In this document: in pieces, positions 35,609 through 48,574 of the stretch | Layout: each line of letters begins with the position of its first letter | Numbering within the stretch: position 1 is the stretch's first letter | DNA from: Anisakis pegreffii | Taxonomy: Eukaryota; Nematoda; Chromadorea; Rhabditida; Anisakidae | Assembly (NCBI GenBank): GCA_035041965.1 | Contig: JAPYMA010000977.1 | Coordinates: forward strand, 1 to 64,000 | Direction of reading: 5' to 3' | Length of the DNA stretch: 64,000 nt | Notes under the pieces: generated by a model | What the model was told of the DNA's origin: nothing | What the model saw: the letters and a program-made list of their open reading frames with translations, nothing else | The model's database searches: none | Program-made: the position numbers and the translations under genes

Positions 35609-38442
35609 ATGGTGATATTATCAACGAGTGGTGGTCAAGATGTACTTGGTAATAATTCCAGTTCGAACGTGGATACGAGCACTAATTTAAATCTAAATCC
35701 AATGTCATTCACGGATCAGCACGGTAATATTCTGCTGGAAAGATTGCGCTATCAACGCGAAATGAGTCGATTCTGTGATGTGCATCTGATAGTGAAGGAT
35801 CGACAATTCTCAGCACATCGTAATATACTGGCTGCTTGTTCGCCGTATTTCGATTCTATTCTCAAAAACTCAAAAGTTGTCAAAGAACAGGTTCGTTTGC
35901 ATTCAATACCAGTTGATTATATATCCATGTGCACTGTAATCATCATTATATATTTGAAGGTTACCGTAAACTGTCAGAACCCGAGTGTATTCGAATTGTT
36001 ATTGAACTATATGTATAGTGGAAGTGTGGTAATCGATCGCAGTAGTGTTACGGATTTACTGAAATTGGCGAACAATTTCTTGGTGAGTGATATTGTTTGA
36101 TTGCCATCATTAAAGAATATTTGCCATCATTAAAGAATATTTGCCATCATTAAAAAATATTAAAGAAAGAACTTTTGTTGATATGAAATTACTCAATGAA
36201 ATTTCTTGTTAAAGAAAATATGAAATTAATTTCTTGTTGATGATCACTAAGTATATGAAAAGTGAAATGTAATGCCGATCACCAAACGACTTCAGAAGTG
36301 ACAATGAACAGGAATTCAGGTGAGCAAAGTAAAGAATTATTGTGCGGAATATCTGGACAGGTATATGGATGCTTCGAATTGTTTGTCAGTGAAGGAGTTG
36401 GCGTTGAAGTACAATCTACCAGCGTTGTTGAAGAGTTCATGTGACTACTTCGATGTGAATATCAACCGATGTCTACTCGAGAGTCACGATATCGTTGAGT
36501 ACTCACTCGCACAACTCAACCAATTGCTCTATGAACCCAAATATGCCAACACCATATCTGCAGATGTTCATCTCAAGTTGGTTTCTTTTCTTATTCAAAC
36601 AACACCTGATGTTACATGATTTTCGTTCAGATTAATCGTCAGATGGGTTGCTCACAACCCGAGTCATCGTGATTCACTATTCAAAGAAATGCTCTCCTCT
36701 TGTCCATTCGCCATGCTACAGTCGAATACTCTCGAAAATCTTCTCGATTACTCTCCGTTTTTGGCCAATTCGTTATCATCCAGATTCGCTCTTTTACAAC
36801 TCATGTTGGTTATTTGTTATGTAATTTTTTAATTGTTACATTTATTACATTATGAATGTTAGTTATAATAAGGACATGAATTAAAGGTACGAGCATTCTG
36901 TACCAATGGCTAAATACGAAGCTCAATATCGAACACTTTTATCGCAGTTCGGTGGTCAAGTGAACATGTATTTCAATGATAATCCAGCGCAAATATACAG
37001 TAATGATAATAATAATAGTGCTAACACTGATAATCACAGTGATAATAATAATAATCAACTCCATTACGACACATCGAGTAAAGTTGAATTGGCGAATGAA
37101 TCTGCAACTACGAGGTGAACATTAATTTTCACTCTTTGACTTAATTAATTTGACTGATCGTGAATAACTTAATTAATTTCACTTAACTTAATTAATTAAT
37201 TAACTTAATTAATTTCACTTAATTAATTAATGTTCAATTATTCCTTGTCTTTTTGACTAGATCGATCCAGTTAATTTTGATTATCATATTTAAGCGGTTT
37301 GCATTGCGAGGATAAAAGCATCCACGAAAGCAAAAACTGCATTGCGATTCTGCCAAATAATGATGATCGTTCATGTGCACAAGCAACGACGTCTGTTATT
37401 GATGCAACTAGTACCGAACAACTCAAGGTTAGTCTATTTATTTGTCAGTCTTTTATAGCTATTACTTTGCAGCTGAACTATTACTTTAATATCTATTCAT
37501 TACTTTCATATCACAATAAATTGTTTTTGCAGCTGAACTCGACCACTGATAATAGCAGTAACAATAATGGTAATTCAGAATCGAATATTCGACCATCATT
37601 AAAATTGAAAATTCAGTTGAATAATGTCAATTTAATGAATCGTAAAAACAGAATTCTTGGTTGGTGTTTGTTATTAATCATTTATTTTATTTATTTCTTT
37701 TCATTTATATGATATTTATGGTATTTCAATGTTCATTTATTCAATTCGAATATTATTCAAAATCGAGTCAACTGAAATGTTATGAAGCGGTAAGTAAGCG
37801 ATGTTAAATTGAAGGAGTGTCTTCAACTTCAAGCGCCGTATCGAATACGGCTGCATTCCCGTCGTCTTTCTCTGCCTACTCGTCGCAGTCAATCTCGCCG
37901 TCAACGAATCGAATCAACAAGCTCTATCGTAAATCCATATCGAACGCCAATCAGATCATCGCCAAAAAACGCGGAAGACCTCCGAAACCACGGCAGTCCT
38001 ATATGAATCTTGATGTATCCACCACCAGCAACAACAGTCACAATTCCGATGTCAATATCAGCGGCAGTGAACATTTATATCCGGACTGTGCAGTTGATTT
38101 CAATGATGAGGTATTTTTGTTAGTTGTTATGAAGCGGTAAGTAAACGGTGATAAATGCAGGTGGTGTTCGATGAAGAAGATGAGATCGATCCGTTATCGG
38201 TGCCATCCGCAGACTCGGAAAACGAGGAGAACGCTGACAGCGCTGCCACGACCACTGCTGATCATAAATGTACATGTTGTGAATATAGATGTTCGAAGGC
38301 ACGATCTTTAAAACATCATTTTATACGCCAGCATACAAAGGAAATCGTTCATGTTTGTTCGTTGTGTGTGTTCGAGTGTCGATGGAATCGAGATTATTAT
38401 ACCCATATGAAAGGACATTTTCCGGTTTGTTTTTCTATTATC

Positions 38443-38477
<35 letters not shown>

Positions 38478-40447
38478 TATTATTACCGCTATTTTTATTC
38501 ATTGCTATTATTATTTTATTATGTTTTCGTGCAAAACTGAAATAAAAATGTATTTCAGGGTCCTCCGTTCCAGTGTGATTTATGTGAATATAATAATGAT
38601 CGAATGCAACTTCTTTTGTCACATCGTCTTACGCACAGTACGTATTAAATGTTGAGCATCCCTATAGTAGTTATCGATTAGTGATTAGTGATAATAATAA
38701 TGATATAATTGAGATGATGAACGACCGTTCAAATGTTTGTTATGTGAGTACAAAAGTCGATCGAAAACGCATTTGGTATCGCACATAAACGAGCACACTC
38801 CCAACAAACCGTTCCACTGCTCGGAATGCGGTCGTGGATTTGCACTGAAGAGTACACTCGATCAGCATATCGCTGCACACTCTCAGTCCAGGTTCGATCC
38901 TTATTTCCCAATCCATCACCCTCGAATGATATCGATGTCACCTTTCAGACCGTACCAGTGTTCTCACTGTGAATTCTCTACGAAGTATCAGAGCCATTTG
39001 ATCTCGCATCGCCGCATTCATTCCGGTGATGTGTTCCATTGTCATTATGATGACTGCACCTATTCATCGCCTAAAAAGAGTCAACTTGCTGCACATTTGA
39101 GGTTGGTCTTTGGACACTTACACTGATACACTGTTGACTGTTAGAGTAAAAGTGAATGAAATAAACCACTGCAGAACGCATTTGGCGGTCCGTGCTCATC
39201 AATGCAAAATCTGTAATCGATCGTTTATCGAGAAGTCACATCTGGTGAGACATGAGAGGATTCATCTTGAGGATAAACCGTTCAAGTAATGTCAATCAGT
39301 CTATTGGTTTGAATCTCTTAGAAAGTCTAAAATTTAGTGATTAATGATGGTTTGTATTATGCAGATGTGATAATTGTGACTATGCGTCATCTCGTCGTGA
39401 TAAGCTCAAAGAGCACATCCAGAAGCATCACTCGAATAACGCCAATGGCAAACAGCATCGACGCAGATATCGACGTGCCAAGCAACTTGCTCAGCTCGCT
39501 GCTGCCGCCAGTGCTGCGGCTCATAACAAAGTTTCTTTCTTCAAATTTACCATTTTCATTCATTACGATATTCATATACATACGTAAATATCATCAATAA
39601 AGGTACTCTCCCAACAAAGCACATCAACAGCAACTGCCGCATCAGCCCAGCCGTCGTCAAACGCCAACATGGTCACCGACTCAATGTTTCGACCGATATC
39701 GTCAACTGATCTGTTGGATACCACTCCAAATCCGAACCCTCTACATCCTGCGATCATCACTGACAATAGCAATATGAATAACACCAGTCAAACTCAATTC
39801 GTGATCAGATCGGATATCAGCCAAGACAATCAACACATCAGCAGTAATCAGTCAAATCAACAGCAGCAACAGGTTCTGATTCGTATATTGACTGCTTTCC
39901 GGGCGATATTCATTCCTTCATTCCTTCAATAATTGCCAGAAACCACTTCAGATAATGATCGATTTGGCGACGATCAATACGATGAATAATGCGAATGCAA
40001 ATGGACGTCCATCGTCAGCAATGTTGCCACAAACCTCAGCCATAAATTTATCACCAACGATGAGTCTTAATTTCCAATTAGGTTCGTTTGTTCGTTTTTG
40101 GGTTGATTGCTTGTCATATTTACTCTTCTTAGTGAATGACGGATGAAAATTAAGGTGGTGGAACGACGCCGTTGTTAGATGGTCGAAGTAAAGACATCAC
40201 GCTGGGTGGTGCCATAATGGAATCACCCATAGATTGCTCGTTAAGAACGCCATTGCTGCTGACCCGTAACAGTACTCCTCCGCATTCAGTGACGTGCATG
40301 GATCAGCAGCAGTTCAGCAGTAACAATAATAATGGCAATAACGATGCGAATAACAACTCACAAGATATGCAACGACCCATGAGTTTACCCTCCTATTCTG
40401 CACAACAACAGTTCACCAACAACAATAATTCACCGTGGGGTTGGTGA
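35609..40447 (+). CDS. eor-1: EOR-1/PLZF-like BTB transcription factor with nine C2H2 zinc fingers
   Basis: Seventeen exons in phase give 1,091 aa: 35609-35890, 35960-36082, 36320-36576, 36631-36804, 36887-37114, 37295-37427, 37533-37659, 37815-38110, 38161-38424, 38559-38637, 38714-38891, 38949-39101, 39175-39285, 39365-39530, 39603-39872, 39940-40081 and 40155-40447. The BTB domain (about 45-140) holds [20 protein letters not shown] and [16 protein letters not shown]-like helical region runs to about 265. An AT-hook-like KKRGRPPKP is near 490. Nine fingers follow at about 575-835, ending [20 protein letters not shown]; finger 7 is C-x4-C. The tail is Gln/Asn-rich. BTB plus nine fingers is the plan of worm EOR-1 and vertebrate PLZF, regulators downstream of Ras and Wnt. 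The start could instead be an in-frame ATG at 35582. Confidence 0.88.
36103..36165. repeat. Three tandem 20-bp units in an eor-1 intron
   Basis: TTGCCATCATTAAAGAATAT occurs three times in a row, the third copy with one change, just after the exon 2 donor. Confidence 0.9.
38446..38490. repeat. (ATT)n microsatellite in an eor-1 intron
   Basis: A run of ATT units lies between the exons coding for zinc fingers 2 and 3. Confidence 0.9.
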
Positions 40448-40563
40448 TTCAAGGTTTTGTTTCATTTTGATGATCAGTTATCATAATGGCTGTTCGGTTG
40501 GTTCCGTTAATCTGCTTTAAATAGAAGATTGAATGCTATTCGCACATTAATTTATTTGTTTCG

Positions 40564-40614
<51 letters not shown>

Positions 40615-41250
40615 GTGTGGTTGTAGATCATTATCGTTCTGTATTATTATAACTACTGTCATCGTTCGATAATTGTTCATAAATGTCATTTGATGATGAT
40701 GATCTCAACTGAAACAAATCCATTTGTAGTGTTCAACACTTGAATAGTTAATTTTAATAATTTTTATTGTTGTATTAAACTCATGTAAAGTATAATATTT
40801 TTTGTTTTTGTTGCGTTTTCGTGTTTCTTTAATGTCTTCTCAGAAAACGTTTGATGCATATATTCGAATTGATATCTGTTCCGTTTTATATTTGAATTGT
40901 TTAGTGAATCGTTTCTGGCAGCATCCACGAATCTTTTATTTTTATCGATAAACGTTCATTTCATCTCGATATTGCTTATGCTAGTTAATATCACATGAGG
41001 TTATCGGTTTGATTGAACTAATTTACTCTCAATCGATATCCTAAATAATGAATAATCCGTCTGATAAATGATCTAATGCACTAGTTTAACACTAAACGTC
41101 ATTAACAATTTTATGATACATTTTCTATGTCAGTTTCTGATATATTCTTCACATAATAATTATTTCATTTTGTTTTCTACAACAATAACTTTGCCAATAA
41201 ATATTTATTCTGAATAATTTAGTTGTTCTTTTGATGACAATAATAATAAC

Positions 41251-41302
<52 letters not shown>

Positions 41303-41381
41303 GTGATCACAGGAATGCTTTACACAGCCAGCTATGATATGAAAAAAAGTGATATGTGATTATGCGGAGTGTTCTGATGAT
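40448..41381. other. Convergent 3' region of eor-1 and PKD2 with opposed ATT/AAT microsatellites
   Basis: A (ATT)n run at about 40565-40613 and an (AAT)n run at about 41240-41301 are about 630 bp apart and complementary in orientation. The stretch is otherwise AT-rich 3'-UTR-like DNA without an ORF. Confidence 0.6.
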
Positions 41382-44300
41382 CTATCTTGAATTGTTATCG
41401 TTATCATTACCATTAGTACCCTCTTCAGGAGTCTCCTCAATCAGCCTTTTCAATGAAGAGGTTGATGATCTTGAAGAAGGTAAACTGGGACGTATCGCAT
41501 CCTGAAATGATTACAGTCATTCGGTTAATTTATTGAATGCAAGAATTATAATGGAAAAAAATGACTGTAAAATAATACTTCAGTCGAAACGCCCTCTGCA
41601 GCGTTTCGAACCGGCTGACTTGCACGTAAAGATATATGATACATAAATATTGTCATAACTTGTCATTACCCAAAACGAACAACGTCAATGATACAGACTG
41701 ATACAAGACGTTGTTTGATGCAAATTTTATCAGTGAATCAGTTGATCACGATTTACATCTCGAAGTGAATTTCTCGTTTCAGTGATAAATATCGAGATGA
41801 GATGCGAATGACTTCAAGAAATCGCTTCCATCTGGTATCGTTTATCGCAAAAAGTTATGGCTTTCTTCTCAAAATGCTGCATATCGAGAATTCGTTCATG
41901 TCATTTATACGTGAATGAAAGTCGCAATAAGTAAAGGTTTCGGAGTAATGTGAATAATGTCGATGTTATCGGCACGAAACTTGATTCTGTTCTAAATTGT
42001 TTGAAGGACTGGTTGATTCAACTGGTTGACACTGTTATGCAGTGACAGTTCCAAGTATCGCAAGCGATGGTTCAGCAGTTTGAGAAGTTTATCATCTTTT
42101 ATGGAGGTATTCGAGATGAACAGCGTGCGTCTCATATCTTGTCTCGTAATTTAACGGTTTGTATTGATGATCCATAAACTTAAGCATAAATGATAAAACC
42201 TCAGCACGAAGTATATTGATGAACAAGTCATTCTGAGTGGTGTTCTTATCGATGTTATGAATGTTGTTAACGAGTATGTCGATACGTTCACAAATCCAGA
42301 ATATCGAACGTTCGATGTGGTTGATTCGGTAGTTCAACACCGATATATCGCGAGTGTTCTTGTTTTGTGCTGATGACGACGACACTGATGCATTATTATT
42401 CCTCTTAGCATTCAGTTCGTTCTCAACCATTTGCATCTCTTCAAATTCCAATCTGCGATTTGTAATATCGAACTTGACAAAAGCGTTTGTGATATCATCT
42501 TGATTGTAACCCTCGCTGAAACGCATCTTCTTCATTAGTCTGGCAAATGAGAGTTGTGATGAAACAATAAGAAAAGAACGACTCTTTCAATTTCACTCGA
42601 ATAAACGTACGCAATCAAAGCTTCGCGAAATCTATCGCAGTCATTCTCATCGGTCGTATCGTCTTTATTTAATCTGAACACTTTCAAAATACCTTGCCAG
42701 TACTGCAATATACATTCATAATAACAATAACAATGTGAATGCAATGAGAATAAAACATATTGCAACTAACCCCAACAGCAATATCGGCCATCTCTATATC
42801 ATTCGCTTGTCTACTCAGTTCAGATTTCACTTCAGTATAAGAATCATTGATAATCGCCAAGAACATATTCTTAATCAGATTCAATCATTAACACTTAACA
42901 CTTTCTTCAAAAACATGAACAATAATCGCCATCGAAACAAACCAACAAAATGAAGAACACAAAAAAGACGTAAGTCAAAAAGAACAACGGTCCCAATATG
43001 CGATCAGCATTCTCTAACGCATCGAAGTCGAAATCACCCAATATTGTTCGCAGTAAAGCAAACACTGCGTTGTATAACGATGAGTATTCGGCTATCTTCA
43101 ACGAAATGAATGAATGCATCTTTATTGTGCAATCTATTCAGCAATAAAGTGTTTTCACTTACCTGAGTACCAAACGCCAGAAATCCGAATTGTGCATAAG
43201 CCAAAAAGAAGATGAAGAACATCACCGAAAATCCACCGATATCCTTCGCGGATCTCTCCAAAGTTGCAGTCAGCTGAGTCATCGTCTTGTTGAAACTAAT
43301 GTATTTCATAGTCTTAAATGAATTCACTCACCAATACATTGTCTCGTAATAATTTCTTCTCGAAGACAACGAAACCAAAAAAAACCTTAATCCACGCAAA
43401 AATAAGCAGCACAGCCAGCGCATCATTGAAATTCTCCTGCAGTTCAGCCAATTGACTCAAATTGACTGAATAATACTGTTGAGTTGCGGGCACAGGTACC
43501 ACTTGTCTCAATTGTCTTTCAGTACTGAAGAAGAGTTTTACTCCTAAGTAGATCACAATCACATAGAGCTGAAATGCAATTGTTTGAGCATACGTTTGTC
43601 ATCGTTACCAACACTATGTGAGAAATGAAGAATACAACGCAACTCACAATGATGTTCGCGATATCGAAGCAATTCCAAAAGTTTTTGAAATAAGACAAAT
43701 GCAGTCTGAATATCTCGATGATCGCTTGTATTATGTAGTAAATTGTGAACACAATAAATAGTAATTGACACACAAATGTGAAGTAATCATAGGTGGTGAC
43801 ATATCTGATGAAACGCTGCGGAAGTAGCTCCGAGCCTGTTATCACTCCACCCGTCGCTGGTAATTCGAGTATTAATCTATGACAATAATAAACTTGTTGA
43901 TTGTGATCACTGCATTAAAACCGATTGCAACAATCATAAAACAAACTGTGCAATACAAAAAAGATTGATATTGGCATTGTAGAGGACGAAATCGACGAAA
44001 ATGGCACGTGTGGCTCGATTGATCCATCGATTCTGCTTTAGATAGGATATTGAAGCGGCGGATTGTTCTCGATCTGATATTGTGAGATACTGAACGAAAC
44101 CACCACCTCCGTACGTTGCCACCGCACCCCAATAGCTCGCCGTTTCTAACTGTTCAGCTGTTTGGTAAATGAATCTGAAATTAGTGAAGATAACTATGAT
44201 ATGATAAGGTTAAGGTTTGTTAACAACAACCCAAAACGTACGCTGAGCTATTTGCAGGCCCAAAAGAGTTCTTGTCGTCGTTCTCCTCGTTATACTTACC

Positions 44301-45900
44301 GAAACATTCAGGGATCTCACGTTTGAAACTTCTTGCGACTTTACACGAATGGTTATTCACCTGAAGATATCAGGTATCATCGACATTTCTATCAGATTCA
44401 CTGTTCTCAGGCAATCTTTGTACTCAGCAACACCATCTTTTGTTGATACTATCCGACAGACGAGGTTCTTATCTACTGCAGTATGACCTCGGACGAAACT
44501 GGGTATATCACTTCATCAGTGTGAGTGGATTCGTAGAGATATCTTCTTACTATGGGTGTACGGCATCACCATTTTCCATCTTATTGTACTCTAAGCTTTA
44601 CCCTTCAACTCCAAAATTTTTTGAGATGAGAGATTCACCTCTAGCACAAAAGTTTATATGTTGTCGACGAAAAGTGCGCAGTTCGAGAGGTATATCTGGG
44701 GGTATATCATACGACATAGCGATTTCACTGTGGCGCCTTGGTCGCTAAATTCGATCTGTCGTTTGATCAATGATATTCCTTAAAATTACCCATCCCAGTA
44801 TTCCTAGATACAGAAGTGAGTCGACGCATTTAGGGAAAAGTTACCAATTCTCTCTTTTCAAATTCTTCACCGATCGCTTGAAGTGACGTATGGAAGTGAA
44901 CAATATCTTGAAATCGATGTAATTTCTTCAATAAGATCAATCGAAATCTATCAGTGGAATGTCATTAACTATGCAATGAAACAATAAATCACTTTCAACA
45001 TGCGAATTCGAGGACTTCCAAGCAGTACACTGTCCTCGAAAAGCATTCCAGTGCTCGATTCAGCATCGTCGGCCAGTCTCGATCCTTGCCAGTATAGCGC
45101 GTTCAGGAGCGGTTCTTGCAGATAATGAAAACAAACATCTTTGATTCGAACAGTTCACAATGACATCTTCATCAATATTCCTTGCATCTAATCATCTAAT
45201 TAAATGAATAAATGATAAATGAATAACAAACACATCTAACATTCCATATTTGATCAATTTCATTGATTTGATCCAATGTTCCAGTCACAAATAGATTCGA
45301 TATCGCTGTTTTATAATAGTACATCGTTACTGAAGAATATGAAAATGCCACTGAAAGCGTTTTATGAAAGCTGATTACTCGAATATGACAAGTGTTATTG
45401 TTGAAGTGGACAGGGAGATATGATAGGTCTGATATGATAAGTTCTACCGATCGAAACGATGGTCAGAAAGATGATGTAGGTGATTAGCTCTCGAATGGTC
45501 ACCTTTAGCAGCTGTACTCGATCTTTATCGAGTCCTTGACGTGTTATCCATAAGCCTGAATTCGTTTTTTAATATTACGCATTTCATCATATTAAGAACT
45601 ATTGTTAGTGTTATTATTGGTACCAATTTTAATCTGATGAATTGAATGTGACCAACCTTTGATACCATTTAAGAATGCATTCCCTTTACCAACCTCCCCC
45701 AATTGTGGATTCTTCTTATTTTTACCATCTTCAAAATCCTGAATTATTACAGTTTATGTGCTAATAATAACAATGGCATATTTAAATGACAAAAGAGCCA
45801 CCTCAGATTCGAGAGCAGCAGGAGAAACAGATGGGCTAGTGATGGGAGGGGGAATATCGAGGGCGTCTGTGTCATAGACACTCCCTTGCAGAGTGGCCAT
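41382..45900 (-). CDS. PKD2: Polycystin-2 (TRPP channel, worm pkd-2)
   Basis: Fifteen exons: 45802-45900, 45657-45738, 45448-45555, 45241-45350, 44993-45114, 44242-44360, 43947-44174, 43648-43876, 43386-43568, 43163-43312, 42943-43095, 42771-42869, 42611-42702, 42200-42539 and 41382-41501, about 745-750 aa. TM1 is in [17 protein letters not shown]. The extracellular polycystin (TOP) domain includes [12 protein letters not shown] and [30 protein letters not shown]2-S6 carry [30 protein letters not shown] and [20 protein letters not shown]. The pore has [20 protein letters not shown], with the LGD filter kept, and then [18 protein letters not shown]. The C-terminal EF-hand loop ([13 protein letters not shown]) lacks the usual ligands, and a coiled coil follows. 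In worms this channel acts in sensory cilia of male neurons. The junction of exons 4 and 5 is off by one base in my model. Confidence 0.95.
44361..44992. other. Large PKD2 intron (632 nt)
   Basis: The longest PKD2 intron contains a 102-codon plus-strand frame (44440-44748) with no known domain. It is taken as chance. No repeat was recognised. Confidence 0.5.
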
Positions 45901-46190
45901 CTGAAATGTTTGATCGATCAGCTGATACAAGATTTGATTGTAGTTGACCCGTAATTAAAGCTCTTATTGATATGCAAACGAGACGGCAGTGAATATGAAT
46001 GCTCAAATGAATGTTATCTTAAAGCAATTTTGACATAATTTTGTTTCGTTCAGCATCAGTAGATGAAACCGAAATGTAATATTCTAAATGAGGGTTCGCA
46101 CCGAGAAGAATGGATGGATATGACGATACTGATTGCATCAGATAGCAATCAACAAACGCTTTTCTAAAGCATTATTTTTATCGCTTTCAG

Positions 46191-46437
46191 ATTGCACGTT
46201 GCTCATGGAAACAGATTGATTCAGATGCTGCTGCGTTTCTTGGTAGCAAATGTGTTTATGCATTTGACTGTCAATTCGCCCAATATTCTTTTATTTCAGT
46301 CCACCTATCTGATTGTTTCAAATCTCAAAGTACACCATCGTTCTTGTATCTCAACTCTCTTCAATATCAAATCGACTCGTACTAATCGTAAGAGCACTGC
46401 TTGTAAGATCAACGCTATACGCATATATGAACTGTAA
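46191..46437 (+). CDS. Candidate 3' exons of an unrecognised gene next to the PKD2 start
   Basis: 46191-46242 follows ATCGCTTTCAG and ends TTG|GTAGCA. A 57-nt intron leads through TTTATTTCAG to 46300-46437, which ends in TAA. The frame reads LHVAHGNRLIQMLLRFL, then STYLIVSNLKVHHRSC and so on to AIRIYEL. A possible upstream exon (about 46047-46073) joins in phase. Both acceptors are strong and the last exon is basic. No family recognised and no start found; it may be a fragment. Confidence 0.3.
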
Positions 46438-48574
46438 ACTGATGTGGTGTAGCATTAATAATGACTCATATAAGCCAAACTGATACAGTCATTTTCAGAA
46501 AACTGGGAAGTTTCACTGAAAGCTCACTTTTTGACTAGATGTGCTTACTTGAAATATTTTGTTTAAATGGATTAGATCGTGTGAATCGAAATCTCTTATT
46601 CCTGTTTGATGATTAGTCAAAGTAGAGAATCATAAAGACGATACAAGTACACGTTAAAAAATTACATTCAGTTGTAGTAAATGCAAAGTTTGCTGATTGG
46701 AAATTGAATTTGTAGTGGATTTAGTTGTATAGATCTTGTTGGTGTGTGATTCATTGTTATTGTTGTTGCTGTTGTAATAGTTATTAGCAGTGCTCTCGAC
46801 ACCACTATCTTTATCATGTCGAAACTGATAAATGATAACATTTTTATCATACTTTCAGCCAACAGACAGCACACAACTGTTACAAATTCATCATCGTCAC
46901 TCCATTTGCCGTCAACAAGCACAAATAAATCGCTTTTATTATAAACAAGCATTTTCCCTTTTCAATATCATAAAACGAGTTTCGAACATTAAGCACCAAG
47001 ATGAAAAGCACTGCTTGCTCTTATGGCATTATATCACGCTTGACAAGATGGTATTGTATGCAACTGAAAACATAATAGATCAAGCAAATACACCCATTAA
47101 TGTACAGCATAAAAAGAGCAATCGTTTCTTGTGGATCAATGAAATTTTGAGTGTGGTATCTATGTTTTGGATTCTGAATGATTGATTGCTGAGTAAAAAA
47201 GCAATAATATGAAAGGCAAAGCGTTATAACGTCATGTTGCATGACTAGAATAGAAATTAGATAATTCGAATGTAAGCATTAAATCGTGATAGATTATACA
47301 ATAGCATTTACCGTATACACGCGGCAGGAAAATACAACTGCACAAAGTTTATCAGATACGAATAAGTGAGTCAGTAATATGTGACTGTGAGAATTCACTG
47401 GCCTTGACTGCTTGTTCAGAGCATGCATTCCAGATGCTTAAGATGCGATGTGCAAAAAATTGTGGAACTCCGTTGGTGTGAGCTAAATATGAAACTCTTT
47501 AGCGATATGCGTGTCCTCTTGTACGACTGTGCATGTATTCATACAGTGATTTCATTTTCATATCAATCAACGAATGCTTTGAGATACATCATGGAACATA
47601 TCAATCAGATAATTCTATTTTTGTTTCAGTCAAAATATCAAATTAAATTGAAAACGTCTCAGTTCGAACGTTACAATGCTGAATTTTCTAATGAGAGATT
47701 CCTCGAGCATGATCTTTGAGCAATTTCAAAAAGATTTACGTTATTTATGTCATTCGGGGAGGATATTTGGAAGAATATTCTAGAACGAGGCGAACCTAAG
47801 TGATTCAAGCTTTAAATGGTGTGTGCGGGTTGTTGTTACTTGAAAGTTCGGACAATGAGGTTATTTCGTGTCGTTACAAGTGTAATGAATGTGCTTTGCA
47901 AATGACAAATCTTTCACTCCAACGCAACGAATGCTATGTGCTCATTTTAAAACATTACGCGGAATGGATCAGTTCAATCTCTGAACTGCATGTGGCATTC
48001 CGCATTCCGTCTTTCGATTTAGAAATGTTGTGATGATTGGTGAGATGATTCACATACCAACACAACGCAGAATCGTGAATTTTAGTGTTTTTGTTGATGA
48101 TTGTGAATGACGATTTGTGATGCTTTCAGAATGAATCATCTTATAATGTTAACAACATATTAACAACAATAATGGATAATTATAATAACAATAATAGTGA
48201 ATAATAGATGATAAGTAACAGGTATTTTTAATCTATACTCATCGTAGAGTAGTGGAACAATAGTCTCTGAAAAACATGCTTTTTTTCTTCTAACAAAAGC
48301 GATTCATAACGACCGCACATGATTTTGATGTTGTAGTAGTTTTACTTTGATACTGATGGATATTTGTGTTCGATTAGTATTCGGATCAAAATGAAATACA
48401 TATCTGACGGTTGGTGAATGAAAAGGAAATGGTGCATAAAGCGAAGAGACGAATGAGTATGAGAGTGGAGCAGTGAGACTGAATTGTTATGGTGAAGGAT
48501 GCAAAAGAATCGAGAATTTGAGATCGTATAAATAAGCATTCAGCAATAAACGATGGAACAGTCAACAAGTTGCG
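46438..48574. other. Unassigned stretch with several open frames
   Basis: Frames at 46832-47185, 47423-47719 and 47800-48033 (+) and 46668-46952 (-) have some protein-like composition. The 47800 frame holds CRYKCNECALQM, the minus frame LFVLVDGKWSDDDEF. I could not link any of them with phase-correct splice sites or a known family. It may hold a rapidly evolving gene, but nothing is supported. Confidence 0.3.

Noticed and set aside
38289..38540. Frames rich in Tyr/Ile or Asn
   Set aside because: They are produced by the ATT microsatellite in an eor-1 intron.
44440..44748. 102-codon plus-strand open frame inside a PKD2 intron
   Set aside because: It lies antisense in an intron with no splice partners, domain or conserved look.
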